Source: Piscinibacter aquaticus
GTDB lineage: Bacteria > Pseudomonadota > Gammaproteobacteria > Burkholderiales > Burkholderiaceae_C
DNA length: 64,000 nt
Reading direction: 5' to 3'
Assembly: GCA_007994965.1 (NCBI GenBank)
Contig: VOPW01000001.1
Coordinates: forward strand, 2,232,001-2,296,000
A program made the position numbers and the translations under genes. Shown here one piece after another: positions 1 through 9,860 of the stretch. Within the stretch, counting starts at the first letter, position 1. Each line of letters opens with the position of its first letter. The notes under the pieces are model-generated. The model had not been told where the DNA came from. It saw nothing but the letters and a program-made list of their open reading frames with translations, and searched no databases.

Positions 1-1043
1 GGCCTGGTTGAGCAGCTGCTGATGTTCACCGCCGGCGGCGACTACTCCAAGGCGCCGACCAAGAAGGCGATGTGCGGCTGCACCGATGCCAGCCATGCCG
101 AAGCGCGCGAGGTGATCAAGGCCGAGCACCTGCTGACGATTCCCGACGTCTACCAGCGTCTGGGCTGGCGCACGCCGAACGGCTGCGCCTCCTGCCGCCC
201 GGCGATCAACTACTACCTGATCAGCACTGGCCGAAGGAGGCGCAGGACGATCCGCAGAGCCGCTACATCAACGAACGCAGCCACGCCAACATCCAGAAGG
301 ACGGCACCTACTCGGTGATTCCGCGCATGTGGGGCGGCGAGACCACCGCCGACGAGCTGCGCCGCATCGCCGATGCGGTGGACAAGTACAAGATCCCGAC
401 GGTCAAGGTGACGGGCGGCCAGCGCATCGACCTGCTGGGCGTCAAGAAGGAAGACCTGGTCGGTGTCTGGAAGGACATCGGCATGCCCTCCGGCCACGCG
501 TATGCGAAGGCATTGCGCACGGTGAAGACCTGCGTCGGCTCCGAGTGGTGCCGCTTCGGCACGCAGGACAGCACGCAGATGGGCAAGGATCTGGAGCGAG
601 CCCTGTGGCGCATGTATGCGCCGCACAAGGTCAAGCTCGCGGTCAGCGGCTGCCCGCGCAACTGCGCCGAGGCCGGCATCAAGGACGTCGGCGTGATCGG
701 CGTCGATTCGGGCTGGGAGATCTACGTGGCCGGCAACGGCGGCATCAAGACCGAGGTGGCGCAGTTCCTCGTCAAGCTCAAGACCGCCGCCGAGGTGCTG
801 GAGTACAGCGGCGCCTTCCTGCAGCTCTACCGCGAGGAAGGCTGGTACCTCGAGCGCACCTGCCACTACGTGAGCCGCGTCGGGCTCGATCACGTGAAGA
901 AGCGCATCCTCGACGATGCCGAAGGCCGCCGCGCACTGTGGGAGCGGCTGCAGTTCAGCCTCGATGGCGAGCCCGACCCGTGGTTCGAATACGACAAGGC
1001 CGGCGTCGACACGCGCCAGTTCAATCCCGTGGGAGCGCTGTGA
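1..1043 (+). CDS. nirB: Nitrite reductase large subunit, C-terminal part (5' end outside window)
   Basis: Assimilatory NADH-dependent nitrite reductase, cytoplasmic, reduces nitrite to ammonium on siroheme. Only about the last 347 residues are in the window. The segment starts in the linker with a Cys-rich [2Fe-2S]/BFD-like stretch (CGCTDAS, then GCASCRP) and continues through the siroheme/[4Fe-4S] domain, whose ligand motifs TCVGSEWC and SGCPRNC are both present. One frame break at 227-230, where CTGG stands for an expected CCTGG (restores STWPKEA), splits the reading frame; the repaired protein is collinear with the family. The stop overlaps the nirD start (TGATG), so the two are translationally coupled. 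Identification is very secure. Confidence 0.96.
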
Positions 1044-1398
1044 TGAGCCAGTGGAAAACCATCTGCCGGTCGAGGACATCCCGGTGCTCGGCTCGCGCCG
1101 CGTGGCGCGCACGAACGGCCCCGAGGTGGCCCTGTTCCGCAACGCCGAGGGCGAGGTCTTCGCACTGCTCGACCGCTGCCCGCACAAGGGTGGCCCGCTC
1201 AGCCAGGGCATCGTCTTCGGCCGCAGCGTGGCCTGCCCGCTGCACAACTGGACCATCGGCCTGGACGACGGCTGCGCCCGCGCGCCCGACGAAGGCTGCA
1301 CGACGCGCTTTGCCGTCAAGGTCGAGGCCGGCGTGGTGTCGCTCGATGTCGACGAGCTGAACAGCCTCGCGCTGCATCCAACGGCCGGCGTGGCTTGA
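1043..1398 (+). CDS. nirD: Nitrite reductase small subunit NirD (Rieske-like)
   Basis: Small partner of NirB, about 118 residues. A Rieske-type [2Fe-2S] fold is visible: RCPHKGGPLSQG supplies Cys-X-His and CPLHNW the second Cys-X2-His pair, so this copy keeps the cluster ligands. The ATG overlaps the nirB stop by one base. Near the N-terminus the frame breaks at 1066-1069, where CCGG replaces an expected CCAGG (repaired reading WKTICQVEDIP). Repaired, the protein has the usual NirD length and lies between nirB and nasA, the standard order of assimilatory nitrate operons. Confidence 0.95.
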
Positions 1399-1399
1399 C

Positions 1400-4183
1400 G
1401 TGGCCGAGACGAAGACCACCTGCCCCTACTGCGGCGTCGGCTGCGGGGTGATCGTCGAATCCGACGGCCGGCAGATCACCGGCGTGCGCGGCGATCCGAC
1501 CACCCGGCCAACTTCGGGCGGCTGTGCAGCAAGGGCAGCACGCTGCACCTGACGGCCGCTGCGCCGGTCATGCAGCACGCCCGGTTGCTGCACCCGCAGT
1601 GGCGCGCGCAGCGCGGCGCGGCGCCGCAGCGCATCGGATGGGATGCCGCGCTCGATCTCGCCGCGGACCGATTCGCCGGCGTGATCCGCGCGCACGGGCC
1701 CGACGCGGTGGGTTTCTATCTCTCCGGCCAGCTGCTCACCGAGGACTACTACGTCTTCAACAAGCTGGCCAAAGGCCTGATCGGCACCAACAACCTCGAC
1801 ACCAACTCGCGGCTGTGCATGAGCTCGGCGGTGTCGGGCTACAAGGCCACGCTGGGCGCCGATGCGCCGCCGGCCTGCTACGACGACATCGGCCTGGCGC
1901 ACACGCTGTTCATCGCCGGCTCGAACGCGGCGTATGCGCACCCCATCCTGTTCCGCCGCATCGAGGACGCGAAGCGCGCCAACCCGTCGCTGCGGCTGAT
2001 CGTCGTCGACCCGCGCCGCACCGAGACCGCCGAAGCCGCCGATCTGTTCCTGCAGATCCTGCCCGGCAGCGACGTGGCGCTGTTCAACGGCATGCTGCAC
2101 CTGATGCTGTGGGAAGACCTGATCGATCGGGGCTACATCGAGCGCCACACCACCGGCTTCGAGGCGCTGCGCGAGCGGGTGCGCGAGTTCTCTCCGGCGC
2201 ACACCGCGGCGCTGTGCGGCATCCGCGAGGCCGATCTGGTCGCGGCGGCGCGCTGGTTCGCCGGGCTCGATGGCGACAGCGGCAGCGCACGCCGACCGAC
2301 CCTTTCGCTGTACTGCCAGGGCCTCAACCAGAGCCACAACGGCACCGCGAAGAACGCCGCGCTGATCAACCTGCACCGGCCACCGCTCAGATCGGCCGGC
2401 CGGGCGCCGGGCCGCTGTCGCTGACCGGCCAGCCCAATGCGATGGGCGGGCGTGAGGTCGGTGGCACGGCCAATCTGCTCAGCGCGCACCGCGACATGGG
2501 CAACCCCGAGCACCGCGCCGATGTCGCCCGGCTGTGGGGCGTGGAGCAGGTGCCGGCGCTGCCGGGCAAGACGGCGATCGAGATGTTCGAGGCCGCAGCC
2601 GACGGTGAGATCAAGGCGCTGTGGATCGCTTGCACCAACCCGGCGCAATCGCTGCCCGACCGGGCCACGGTGCGCCGGGCGCTGCAGCGCGCCGAATTCG
2701 TCGTCGTGCAGGAGGCCTTCGCCAACACCGCCACCTGTGCCCATGCCGATCTGCTGCTCCCGGCCAGCACCTGGGGCGAGAAGGAAGGCACGGTCACCAA
2801 CAGCGAGCGGCGCATCAGCCGCGTGCGGCCGGCCGTGTGGGCGCCCGGCGAAACCCGTCATGACTGGTGGATCGCCACCGCGCTCGGCCGCCGGCTGCAG
2901 GCGCGGCTGCGCCCGGACCTGCCGCCCTTGTTCCCCTACGAAAGCCCAGAGGCGGTGTGGAACGAGCACCGCGAGTCGACCCGCGGCCGCGATCTCGACA
3001 TCACCGGCCTGAGCTACTCGCTGCTCGAGGCGGCGCCGCGTCAGTGGCCCTGCCCGCAAGGGGCGCAGGAAGGCCGCGCCAGGTTGTACGAAGACGGCGT
3101 CTTCCCCACGCCCGACGGCCGCGCCCGCTTCGCCGACACGCGCCATGTGCCGCTGGCCGAGCCGCGCGATGCGCGCCACCCTTCTCGCTGAATACCGGCC
3201 GCCTGCGCGACCAGTGGCACGGCATGAGCCGCACCGGGACCGTGCCGCGACTGTTCGGCCACGTGGCCGAGCCGGCGATCGACCTGAATGCGCAGGACAT
3301 GGCGCGGCTGCGCCTGTCCGAAGGCGATCTGGTGCACGTGACCTCGCGTCGCGGCTCGCTGGTGCTGCCGGCGCGCGCCAGCGGCGAAGTCGCGCCGGCG
3401 CAGAGCTTCATCGCAATGCACTGGGGCGAGGAATTCCTCGGTGGTCGCGGCACGAACGGCGTGCGCAGCGCCGGCGTCAATGCACTGACCAGCCCGGCCT
3501 TCTGCCCGACCTCGAAACAGCCGGAGCTCAAGCATGCGGCAGTGCGCATTCTCAAGGCCGAGCTGCCGTGGCGGGTCCTGGCCATGGCACGGCTGCCCGA
3601 CGACGCGGTGCTGGATTCGCAACAGGCGCTCCGCTTGCTGATGGGCCGGTTTGCGTATGCCACGGTGGTGCCCTTCGGGCGCGAGCGCGCGGGCGTGATG
3701 TTCCGCGCGGCCGCCTACGAGGCGGCGCCCGCCGCCTTGGTCGAAGAGATCGCGGCGCTGCTCCGCCTGGAGGGCAGTAGCGTGTTGCGCTACGCGGACG
3801 CCCGGCGCGGACAGGAGCGCCGCATGCGGCTGGCGGCCGAGGGCGGCGACTCCCGGCTGGAAGCCTTCCTGCTCGCCGGCGACACGCAGGCCGAGGCCTG
3901 GGTGCGGCCGCTGCTTCGCGAGGGCGCCAGCGCCGCCGCCTTCGGGCGGGCGCTGCTGCAAGGCGGCGCACGCGCTCCGGCGGCGGTACCCGATCGGGGC
4001 GCGCAGGTGTGCAACTGCTTCGACGTGCGTGAGGCGCAGATCGGCGCGGTGCTCGATCACTGCAGCGGCAGCATCGACGCAAAGCTTGCGCAAGTTCAAG
4101 CCGAGCTGCGCTGCGGCACGAACTGCGGCTCCTGCCTGCCGGAACTCCGTCGTATCGTCCGTCTCCGAGAACGAGCGGCATGA
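1400..4183 (+). CDS. nasA: Assimilatory nitrate reductase catalytic subunit with C-terminal BFD-like domain
   Basis: Cytoplasmic molybdopterin enzyme reducing nitrate to nitrite, about 927 residues after repair. The N-terminus has the [4Fe-4S] motif CPYCGVGCGV and the fourth Cys in GRLCSKG; bis-MGD oxidoreductase and molydopterin-dinucleotide-binding domains follow. The last 60 or so residues form a BFD-like [2Fe-2S] domain (VCNCFD, then CGTNCGSC), typical of NasA forms that take electrons through an extra cluster. The start is a GTG two bases after nirD. Frames break near 1498 (ACCCACC reads ACCACC), at 2376-2379 (CCGG for CCTGG, restores NLHLATAQIG) and near 3180 (CCCC reads CCC). These look like sequence errors because the repaired protein is complete. 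Confidence 0.94.
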
Positions 4184-4210
4184 AGCTTGCGATGCCGTGC
4201 ACGGAGACAC

Positions 4211-5168
4211 ATGCAGATGACGATCGCTCCCTACATCAAGGAGATCGGCCGAGGCAAGGAAGGCGCACGGTCACTCGATGCGCAGCAGGCGCATGATCTG
4301 ATGAGCGGTGCTCGATGGCCACGCCAGTGATCTCGAGATCGGCGCCTTCGCGGTGGCGATGCGCATCAAGGGCGAGAGCCTCGACGAACTCGCCGGCTTC
4401 CTGCGCGCGGCGCACGAGCGCTGCATTGCGGTGAACCCGCCGCAGGCCATGGTGGTGCTTCCCACTTACAACGGCGCCCGCAAGCTGCCCAACCTCACCG
4501 CCTTGCTGGCGCTGCTGCTCGCCCAGGAGGGTGTGCCGGTGCTGGTGCACGGCCCCGAGCACGACCCTGGGCGCGTGACGACCGCCGAGATCTTCCACAC
4601 GCTCGGCCTGCCCTGCGCGCAGGATGCAGCCGACCTGCACGCGGCCTGGGCCCGCAACGAGCCGGTCTTCATCCGCACCGAGGCGCTGTGCCCGCCGCTG
4701 GCGCGGCTGCTGGATGCCCGCCGCGTGATCGGTCTGCGCAACCCGGCCCACACGGTGGCCAAGCTGCTCGCGCCGGTGCAAGGCGCCGACGCCGTGCGGG
4801 TGGTGAACTACACGCACCCCGAATACGGCCAGACGCTGTCGCAGTTTCTCGCCGCGGAACAGGCCGACGCGATGCTGCTGCGCGGCACCGAAGGCGAACC
4901 GGTGGCCGACCCACGGCGCCTGCCGCGGCTGGATGTCTTCATCGGCGGCCAGTTGCGCACCGATTTGTCCCTGCCGGCGCAGGAGGGCGTGCTGACCGAA
5001 ATGCCGGTGCTGCCGCGCACCCACGACGCCGCCACCACGGCGCTGTACATCCAGTCGGTGGTCAGCGGCGAGAAGCCGGCGCCGGGGCCGCTGGCGCAGC
5101 AGGTGACGGCGCTTCGCGCGGCGCTCGACGAAGTGCAGCGGCAGGCGACGCGGGCGCGCATCGCATGA
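4211..5168 (+). CDS. ybiB: YbiB-like anthranilate phosphoribosyltransferase-fold protein
   Basis: About 319 residues after repair, the length of E. coli YbiB, a member of the TrpD2 family with the glycosyltransferase family 3 fold. TrpD2 proteins are reported to bind nucleic acid rather than act in tryptophan synthesis. The N-terminal helical part is recognisable (YIKEIGRGKEGARSL, then LEIGAFAVAMRIKGES). The frame breaks at 4304-4309, where AGCGGTG is best read as AGCCAGGTG. The gene sits between nasA and cobA and its end overlaps the cobA ATG by four bases, so it belongs to the nitrate operon. Why a TrpD2 protein is co-transcribed with nitrate assimilation is not clear from the sequence. The start ATG follows nasA by 27 bases; a second ATG lies two codons later. 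Confidence 0.85.
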
Positions 5169-5938
5169 GCGCGGGTTCGGTCACGCTGGTGGGCGCCGGC
5201 CCCGGCGATCCGGAACTGCTGACGCTGAAGGCGATCCGCGCGATCCGTGCGGCGACGGTGCTGCTGGTCGACGATCTCGTCGGCGAGGGCGTGCTGCGAT
5301 TCGCGCGCCGCTCGGCGCGCATCGTGCACGTCGGCAAGCGCGGCGGCTGTGCCAGCACGCCGCAGGCCTTCATCGAGAAGCTGATGGCCGCCGAGGCGCT
5401 GAAGGGCGAGCGCGTGGTGAGGCTGAAGGGCGGCGATCCGTTCGTCTTCGGCCGCGGCGGCGAGGAAGCCGAGCACCTGCGCGAACAGGGCATCGCCGTC
5501 GAGGTGGTCAACGGCATCACCTCGGGGCTGGCCGCGGCCACCGCGCTGGGCGTTCCGCTCACCCACCGCGACCACGCGCACGGCGTGATGCTGGTCACCG
5601 GCCACGCGCGCGGCGCCGATGCCGCGCTGCACTGGCCGACGTTGGCCGCCGCGGCGGCACAGGGGCTGACGCTGGTGGTCTACATGGGCGTCACCACGGT
5701 GCAGGAACTGCAGACGGGCCTGCTCGGCGCGCTGCCGGCGAGCACGCCGGTGGCGGTGGTGCAGCACGCGAGCCCGGCGCATCAGAAGCAGGCCGTCGGC
5801 ACGCTCGGCGCGTTGGCGGAACTGGTGCGAGAACACGCGCTCGCCAGCCCGGCCGTCATCATCGTCGGCGACGTGTTGCGTGGACTGCATCACGCCGCCG
5901 CCGGCGCGCAACCGATGAAACACGGTCGCGTGGCCTGA
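5165..5938 (+). CDS. cobA: Uroporphyrinogen-III C-methyltransferase
   Basis: SAM-dependent enzyme making precorrin-2 from uroporphyrinogen III, the first step to siroheme, the cofactor of NirB. The 257-residue frame is intact and single-domain (SUMT only, not the CysG fusion). Signature segments are present: LVGAGPGDPELLTLKA at the N-terminus, then VRLKGGDPFVFGRGGEEA and VVNGITSG. It overlaps the ybiB stop by four bases (ATGA), making it the last gene of the nirB-nirD-nasA-ybiB-cobA operon. The dehydrogenase/ferrochelatase step must be encoded elsewhere. Confidence 0.96.
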   Translation: MSAGSVTLVGAGPGDPELLTLKAIRAIRAATVLLVDDLVGEGVLRFARRSARIVHVGKRGGCASTPQAFIEKLMAAEALKGERVVRLKGGDPFVFGRGGEEAEHLREQGIAVEVVNGITSGLAAATALGVPLTHRDHAHGVMLVTGHARGADAALHWPTLAAAAAQGLTLVVYMGVTTVQELQTGLLGALPASTPVAVVQHASPAHQKQAVGTLGALAELVREHALASPAVIIVGDVLRGLHHAAAGAQPMKHGRVA

Positions 5939-5954
5939 GTTCCCGCGCCGCACC

Positions 5955-5960
5955 TATCAT
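5955..5960 (+). promoter_or_regulatory. Possible -10 element upstream of the fatty-acid hydroxylase gene
   Basis: TATCAT lies 29 bases before the chosen ATG at 5989. A convincing -35 is not visible. If this -10 is real, the alternative ATG at 5959 would overlap it and could not be transcribed, which supports the downstream start. Confidence 0.3.
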
Positions 5961-5988
5961 GCTGCGCCATCCAGGGAGGCGCACGCAG

Positions 5989-7124
5989 ATGCAGGAACTC
6001 GACAAACTCAACCGGCTCACCGAATCGCATGGCGCGCTGCGCCCGGGCAAGGGGCTGATCTCGGGGGTGATCGCGCTGTCGCTGGCGATCCTGTGCTTCC
6101 TCGGCGTGCTGGCCTTCCACTTCCCCGAGTACCTGACCACGCCACAGCTGCGCAAGAGCTACGACGTCGAGGTGCTGCGCCGGGTGATGTACTGGGCGAT
6201 GGTGATCGCCGGCGGCATCGCGCTGGTCAACATCGTGTTCGGCCGCTCGCGCTGGCTGGCCGCCGGCGCCTTCGTGCTGGTGGCGTTGACGGCCCTCCTC
6301 GGCGGCCACAAGGTGCCGGTCAACGACTTTGCCGACAACACGCCCTACATCGGGCTGGACTGGTTCATCCTCGATCTGCTCGGCTCCTCGCTGATCTTCA
6401 TCTTCGTCGAGAAGCTGTTTCCGCTGCGCAAGGACCAGCCGGTGTTCCGCGCCGAGTGGCAGACCGACTTCCACCACTTCATCGTCAACCACATGGTGGT
6501 CGGCTTCGTGCTGCTGGCCACCAACCTGCTCGTGCACAAGCTGTTCGGCTGGGCCGCCAAGGACGGCATCCGCTTCTGGGTGCAGGAACTGCCCTTCCCC
6601 ATCGCCCTGTTCGGCATCATCCTGGTCGCCGACCGGTGCAGTACTGGACGCACCGCGCCTACCACGAGGTGCCGCTGCTGTGGCGGCTGCATGCGGTGCA
6701 CCACAGCGCCAAGAGCATGGACTGGCTGGCCGGCTCGCGGCAGCACATCGTCGAGCTGCTGATCACCCGCACGCTGGTGCTGGCGCCGATCTACGTGCTG
6801 GGCTTCAGCAAGGAGGTGATCGATGCCTACATCGTCATCGTCGGCTTCCAGGCGGTGTTCAACCATGCGAACGTGAGCGTGCGGCTCGGGCCGCTGCGCT
6901 ACCTGATCGTCACGCCCAACTTCCACCACTGGCACCATTCGCAGGACGACGAGGCGATCGACCGCAACTATGCGGCGCACTTCGCCTTCCTCGACCACCT
7001 GTTCGGCACCGCGGTGCAGTCCGACCGCCAGTGGCCCGACCGCTACGGCGTGCAGGGCGACTATGTGCCCGACGGCTTCCTGAAGCAGCTCGCCTTCCCG
7101 TTCGTCTGGAAGAACAAGGGCTGA
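5989..7124 (+). CDS. Sterol desaturase / fatty-acid hydroxylase family membrane protein
   Basis: Di-iron integral membrane oxygenase family, about 378 residues. The C-terminal half carries the histidine boxes HRAYH, HAVHH and HWHH that bind the two irons. The N-terminal half has several hydrophobic spans (for example LISGVIALSLAILCFLGVLA). The ATG at 5989 is chosen over 5959 because AGGGAGG stands about nine bases before it. The frame breaks at 6634-6637, where CCGG replaces CCTGG (repaired reading VADLVQYWTHRAYH). The substrate cannot be told: family members act on sterols, carotenoids, alkylglycerols and fatty acids. It stands alone between the nitrate and paa operons. Confidence 0.88.
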
Positions 7125-7194
7125 TCCGCCCGCCCCCGTAGAACTCCGCACCTCCTGCCGCCTTGTCGGCGCCATGGGTTTGATCTACATTAAC

Positions 7195-7222
7195 CATTCA
7201 TTGACCGATCGGTCAATGAATG
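7195..7222. promoter_or_regulatory. Perfect 28-bp palindromic operator, probable PaaR site
   Basis: The 28 bases form a perfect inverted repeat around the core TTGACCGATCGGTCAA (7201-7216). The ACCG..CGGT core is the kind of site bound by TetR-type PaaR repressors. It lies 21 bases before the paaG ATG at 7244 and a paaR gene closes the same cluster, so repression relieved by phenylacetyl-CoA is the likely control. The upstream ATG at 7220 lies inside the palindrome. Confidence 0.8.
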
Positions 7223-7243
7223 CAGATCAACCCCGAGGTGCCC

Positions 7244-8053
7244 ATGGCCGACGACGCCGAACCGCTGCTGAGCCGTCAAGACGGCGCCGTGCTCACGCTG
7301 ACGCTGAACCGGCCGCAGGCGCTGAACAGCTTCAACGGTGCGCTGCACGACGCGCTGATGAGCGCGCTGAAGGCGGCCGCCGGCGATGCCGGCGTGCGCT
7401 GCGTGGTGATCACCGGCGCGGGGCGCGGCTTCTGCGCCGGGCAGGATCTTTCCGACCCCGCCGCCGCCCCCGACCTCACGCCCGGCGCGGCGCCCAAGGA
7501 CATCGGCAACCTGATCGAGGCGCGCTACAAGCCGCTGGCGATGCTGATCCACCAGTTTCCGGTGCCGGTGATCGCCGCGGTGAACGGCGTGGCCGCCGGC
7601 GCCGGCGCGAACTTCGCGCTGAACTGCGACATCGTGCTGGCCGCGAAATCCGCCAGCTTCATCCAGGCCTTCTCGAAGATCGGCCTGATCCCGGATTGCG
7701 GCGGCTCCTGGCTGCTGCCGCGCCCGGTGGGCCGCGCCAATGCGATGGCGCTGGCGCTGCTGGGCGACAAGTGCAGTGCCGAGGAGGCGCAGCGCATCGG
7801 CCTGATCTGGCGCTGCGTGGACGACGCGGCACTCCAGGACGAAGCGCAGGCGCTGGCGCAGCGGCTGGCCGCGATGCCGAGCAAGGCGCTGGCCGAAACG
7901 CGACGCGCCTTCGACAAGGCCGACCACATGGATCTCGGCACGGCGCTGAGCATGGAAGGCGAGGCGCAGCGGCGCCTGGGCATGAGCCACGACTACATCG
8001 AGGGTGTGTCGGCCTTCTTCGCCAAGCGCGCGCCGACCTTCAAGGATCGCTGA
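7244..8053 (+). CDS. paaG: 1,2-epoxyphenylacetyl-CoA isomerase
   Basis: Crotonase-fold enzyme of the phenylacetyl-CoA pathway that converts the ring epoxide made by PaaABCE to the oxepin. 269 residues, intact. Crotonase landmarks are present: VITGAGRGFCAGQDL, the oxyanion-hole loop VNGVAAGAGANFAL and the later GLIPDCGGSWLLPR segment, whose Asp matches the catalytic position of PaaG. The ATG at 7244 is preferred over 7220 because GAGG precedes it by five bases and the upstream ATG sits within the operator palindrome. First gene of the paa operon, directly behind the PaaR-like site. Confidence 0.93.
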   Translation: MADDAEPLLSRQDGAVLTLTLNRPQALNSFNGALHDALMSALKAAAGDAGVRCVVITGAGRGFCAGQDLSDPAAAPDLTPGAAPKDIGNLIEARYKPLAMLIHQFPVPVIAAVNGVAAGAGANFALNCDIVLAAKSASFIQAFSKIGLIPDCGGSWLLPRPVGRANAMALALLGDKCSAEEAQRIGLIWRCVDDAALQDEAQALAQRLAAMPSKALAETRRAFDKADHMDLGTALSMEGEAQRRLGMSHDYIEGVSAFFAKRAPTFKDR

Positions 8054-8057
8054 GGGC

Positions 8058-8504
8058 ATGAAGGACAGCAGCTACAGCGATGCCCAGCACCTCGCCGAAC
8101 GGGTGCGCGACACGATGTTCGCCACCGACAAGGCGGCCCACGCGCTCGGCATGGCCGTCAGCGCGATCTCGCCCGGCCACGCCAGCGTGACCATGATGGT
8201 GCGCGAGGACATGCTCAACGGCTTCGGCACCTGCCAGGGCGGGCTCATCGCCACGCTGGCCGACATGGCCTTCGCCTATGCCTGCAACTCGTACAACGAG
8301 ATGACCGTGGCTTCGGGCTTCGACATCGACCTGCTCGGCCCCGGCCGCGCGGGCGACCAGCTCACCGCCTCGGCCCGCGTGGTCTCGCAAGGCTCGCGCA
8401 TGGGCGTGTACGACATCGACGTGACCAACCAGAGCGGCGAGCGCATCGCGGTGTTCCGCGGCCGTTCGTACCGCATGAAGGGCAGGCAGGTCGTTCCGAC
8501 CTGA
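8058..8504 (+). CDS. paaI: Hydroxyphenylacetyl-CoA thioesterase PaaI
   Basis: Hotdog-fold thioesterase of 148 residues, intact. It rescues CoA from dead-end hydroxylated phenylacetyl-CoA products. The central helix motif GTCQGGLIATLADMAFAYAC with the Gly-rich turn and catalytic Asp is visible. Five bases separate it from paaG and 26 from paaK, consistent with one transcript. In the same cluster order as in many Burkholderiales. Confidence 0.92.
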   Translation: MKDSSYSDAQHLAERVRDTMFATDKAAHALGMAVSAISPGHASVTMMVREDMLNGFGTCQGGLIATLADMAFAYACNSYNEMTVASGFDIDLLGPGRAGDQLTASARVVSQGSRMGVYDIDVTNQSGERIAVFRGRSYRMKGRQVVPT

Positions 8505-8530
8505 CCGGCCCCACCCGGAGACAAGCCCCC

Positions 8531-9850
8531 ATGCCCGTCAAGCACCCTGCCCCCGGCGACCTCGAGCCGATCGAGACCGCCAGCCGCGACGAACTGCAGG
8601 CCCTGCAGCTGCAGCGGCTGAAGTGGTCGCTGCGCCACGCCTACGACAACGTGCCGCACTACAAGCGCGCGTTCGATGCGAAGGGCGTGCACCCCGACGA
8701 TCTGACCTCGCTCGCCGACCTCGCGAAGTTTCCCTTCACGACGAAGAAGGAGCTGCGCGACAACTATCCGTTCGGCATGTTCGCCGTGCCGCGGGAGAAG
8801 GTGGTGCGCGTGCATGCGTCGTCGGGCACCACCGGCAAGCCGACCGTGGTGGGCTACACGCAAGGTGACATCGACCGCTGGGCCGATCTGGTCGCGCGCT
8901 CGATCCGCGCCGCCGGCGGCCGTGCTGGCGACATCGTGCACGTGGCCTACGGCTACGGCCTCTTCACCGGCGGCCTGGGGGCGCACTACGGCGCCGAGAA
9001 GCTGGGCTGCACGGTGATCCCGATGTCGGGCGGGCAGACCGAGAAGCAGGTGCAGCTGATCCGCGATTTCCAGCCCGACATCATCATGGTCACGCCGAGC
9101 TACATGCAGGTGATCATCGAGGAGTTCCGCCGACAGGGCCTGGATCCGCGCGAGATGTCGGTGAAGGTCGGCATCTTCGGCGCCGAGCCCTGGACGGAGG
9201 CGATGCGCCGCGACATCGAGGCCGCCGCCGGCATCGACGCGGTCGACATCTACGGCCTGTCCGAAGTGATGGGCCCGGGCGTGGCCAATGAATGCATCGA
9301 GTCCAAGGACGGCCCGGTGATCTGGGAAGACCATTTCTACCCCGAGATCATCGACCCGGACACCGGCGAGGTGCTGCCCGATGGCGCGGAAGGCGAAATC
9401 GTCTTCACCACGCTGACCAAGGAAGCGCTGCCGGTGGTGCGCTATCGCACGCGCGACCTGACGCGCCTCTTGCCGCCTACCGCGCGCAGCATGCGCCGCA
9501 TCGGCAAGATCGTCGGCCGCAGCGACGACATGCTGATCATCCGCGGCGTCAACGTGTTCCCGACGCAGATCGAGGAACTGATCCTGCAGAACGACAAGCT
9601 GAGCGGCCAGTACCAGCTGCTGGTCACGCGCAACGGCCACCTCGACCACCTGACCGTGCGCTGCGAGGTGCGGCCCGATGCCGGCGCCGCCGGCACGGCC
9701 GAGCGCCGCGAACTCGGCGAATGGCTGCAGCACCGCATCAAGACGCTGGTGGGCGTGAGCGCGGACGTGGACGTGGGCCTGCCCGATTCGATCGAACGCA
9801 CGCTGGTGGGCAAGGCCCGACGCGTGGTGGACCAACGGCCGAAAGGCTGA
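8531..9850 (+). CDS. paaK: Phenylacetate-CoA ligase
   Basis: AMP-forming ligase that activates phenylacetate to phenylacetyl-CoA, the entry step of the pathway. 439 residues, intact, the usual PaaK length. The P-loop-like ATP motif [14 protein letters not shown], the [10 protein letters not shown] segment and the C-terminal [16 protein letters not shown] hinge region are all present. Preceded by CCCGGAGAC, a good ribosome site, ten bases or so before the ATG. Upstream of the oxygenase genes, as expected for a single paa operon. Confidence 0.97.
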   Translation: MPVKHPAPGDLEPIETASRDELQALQLQRLKWSLRHAYDNVPHYKRAFDAKGVHPDDLTSLADLAKFPFTTKKELRDNYPFGMFAVPREKVVRVHASSGTTGKPTVVGYTQGDIDRWADLVARSIRAAGGRAGDIVHVAYGYGLFTGGLGAHYGAEKLGCTVIPMSGGQTEKQVQLIRDFQPDIIMVTPSYMQVIIEEFRRQGLDPREMSVKVGIFGAEPWTEAMRRDIEAAAGIDAVDIYGLSEVMGPGVANECIESKDGPVIWEDHFYPEIIDPDTGEVLPDGAEGEIVFTTLTKEALPVVRYRTRDLTRLLPPTARSMRRIGKIVGRSDDMLIIRGVNVFPTQIEELILQNDKLSGQYQLLVTRNGHLDHLTVRCEVRPDAGAAGTAERRELGEWLQHRIKTLVGVSADVDVGLPDSIERTLVGKARRVVDQRPKG

Positions 9851-9860
9851 GGAGCAACCG

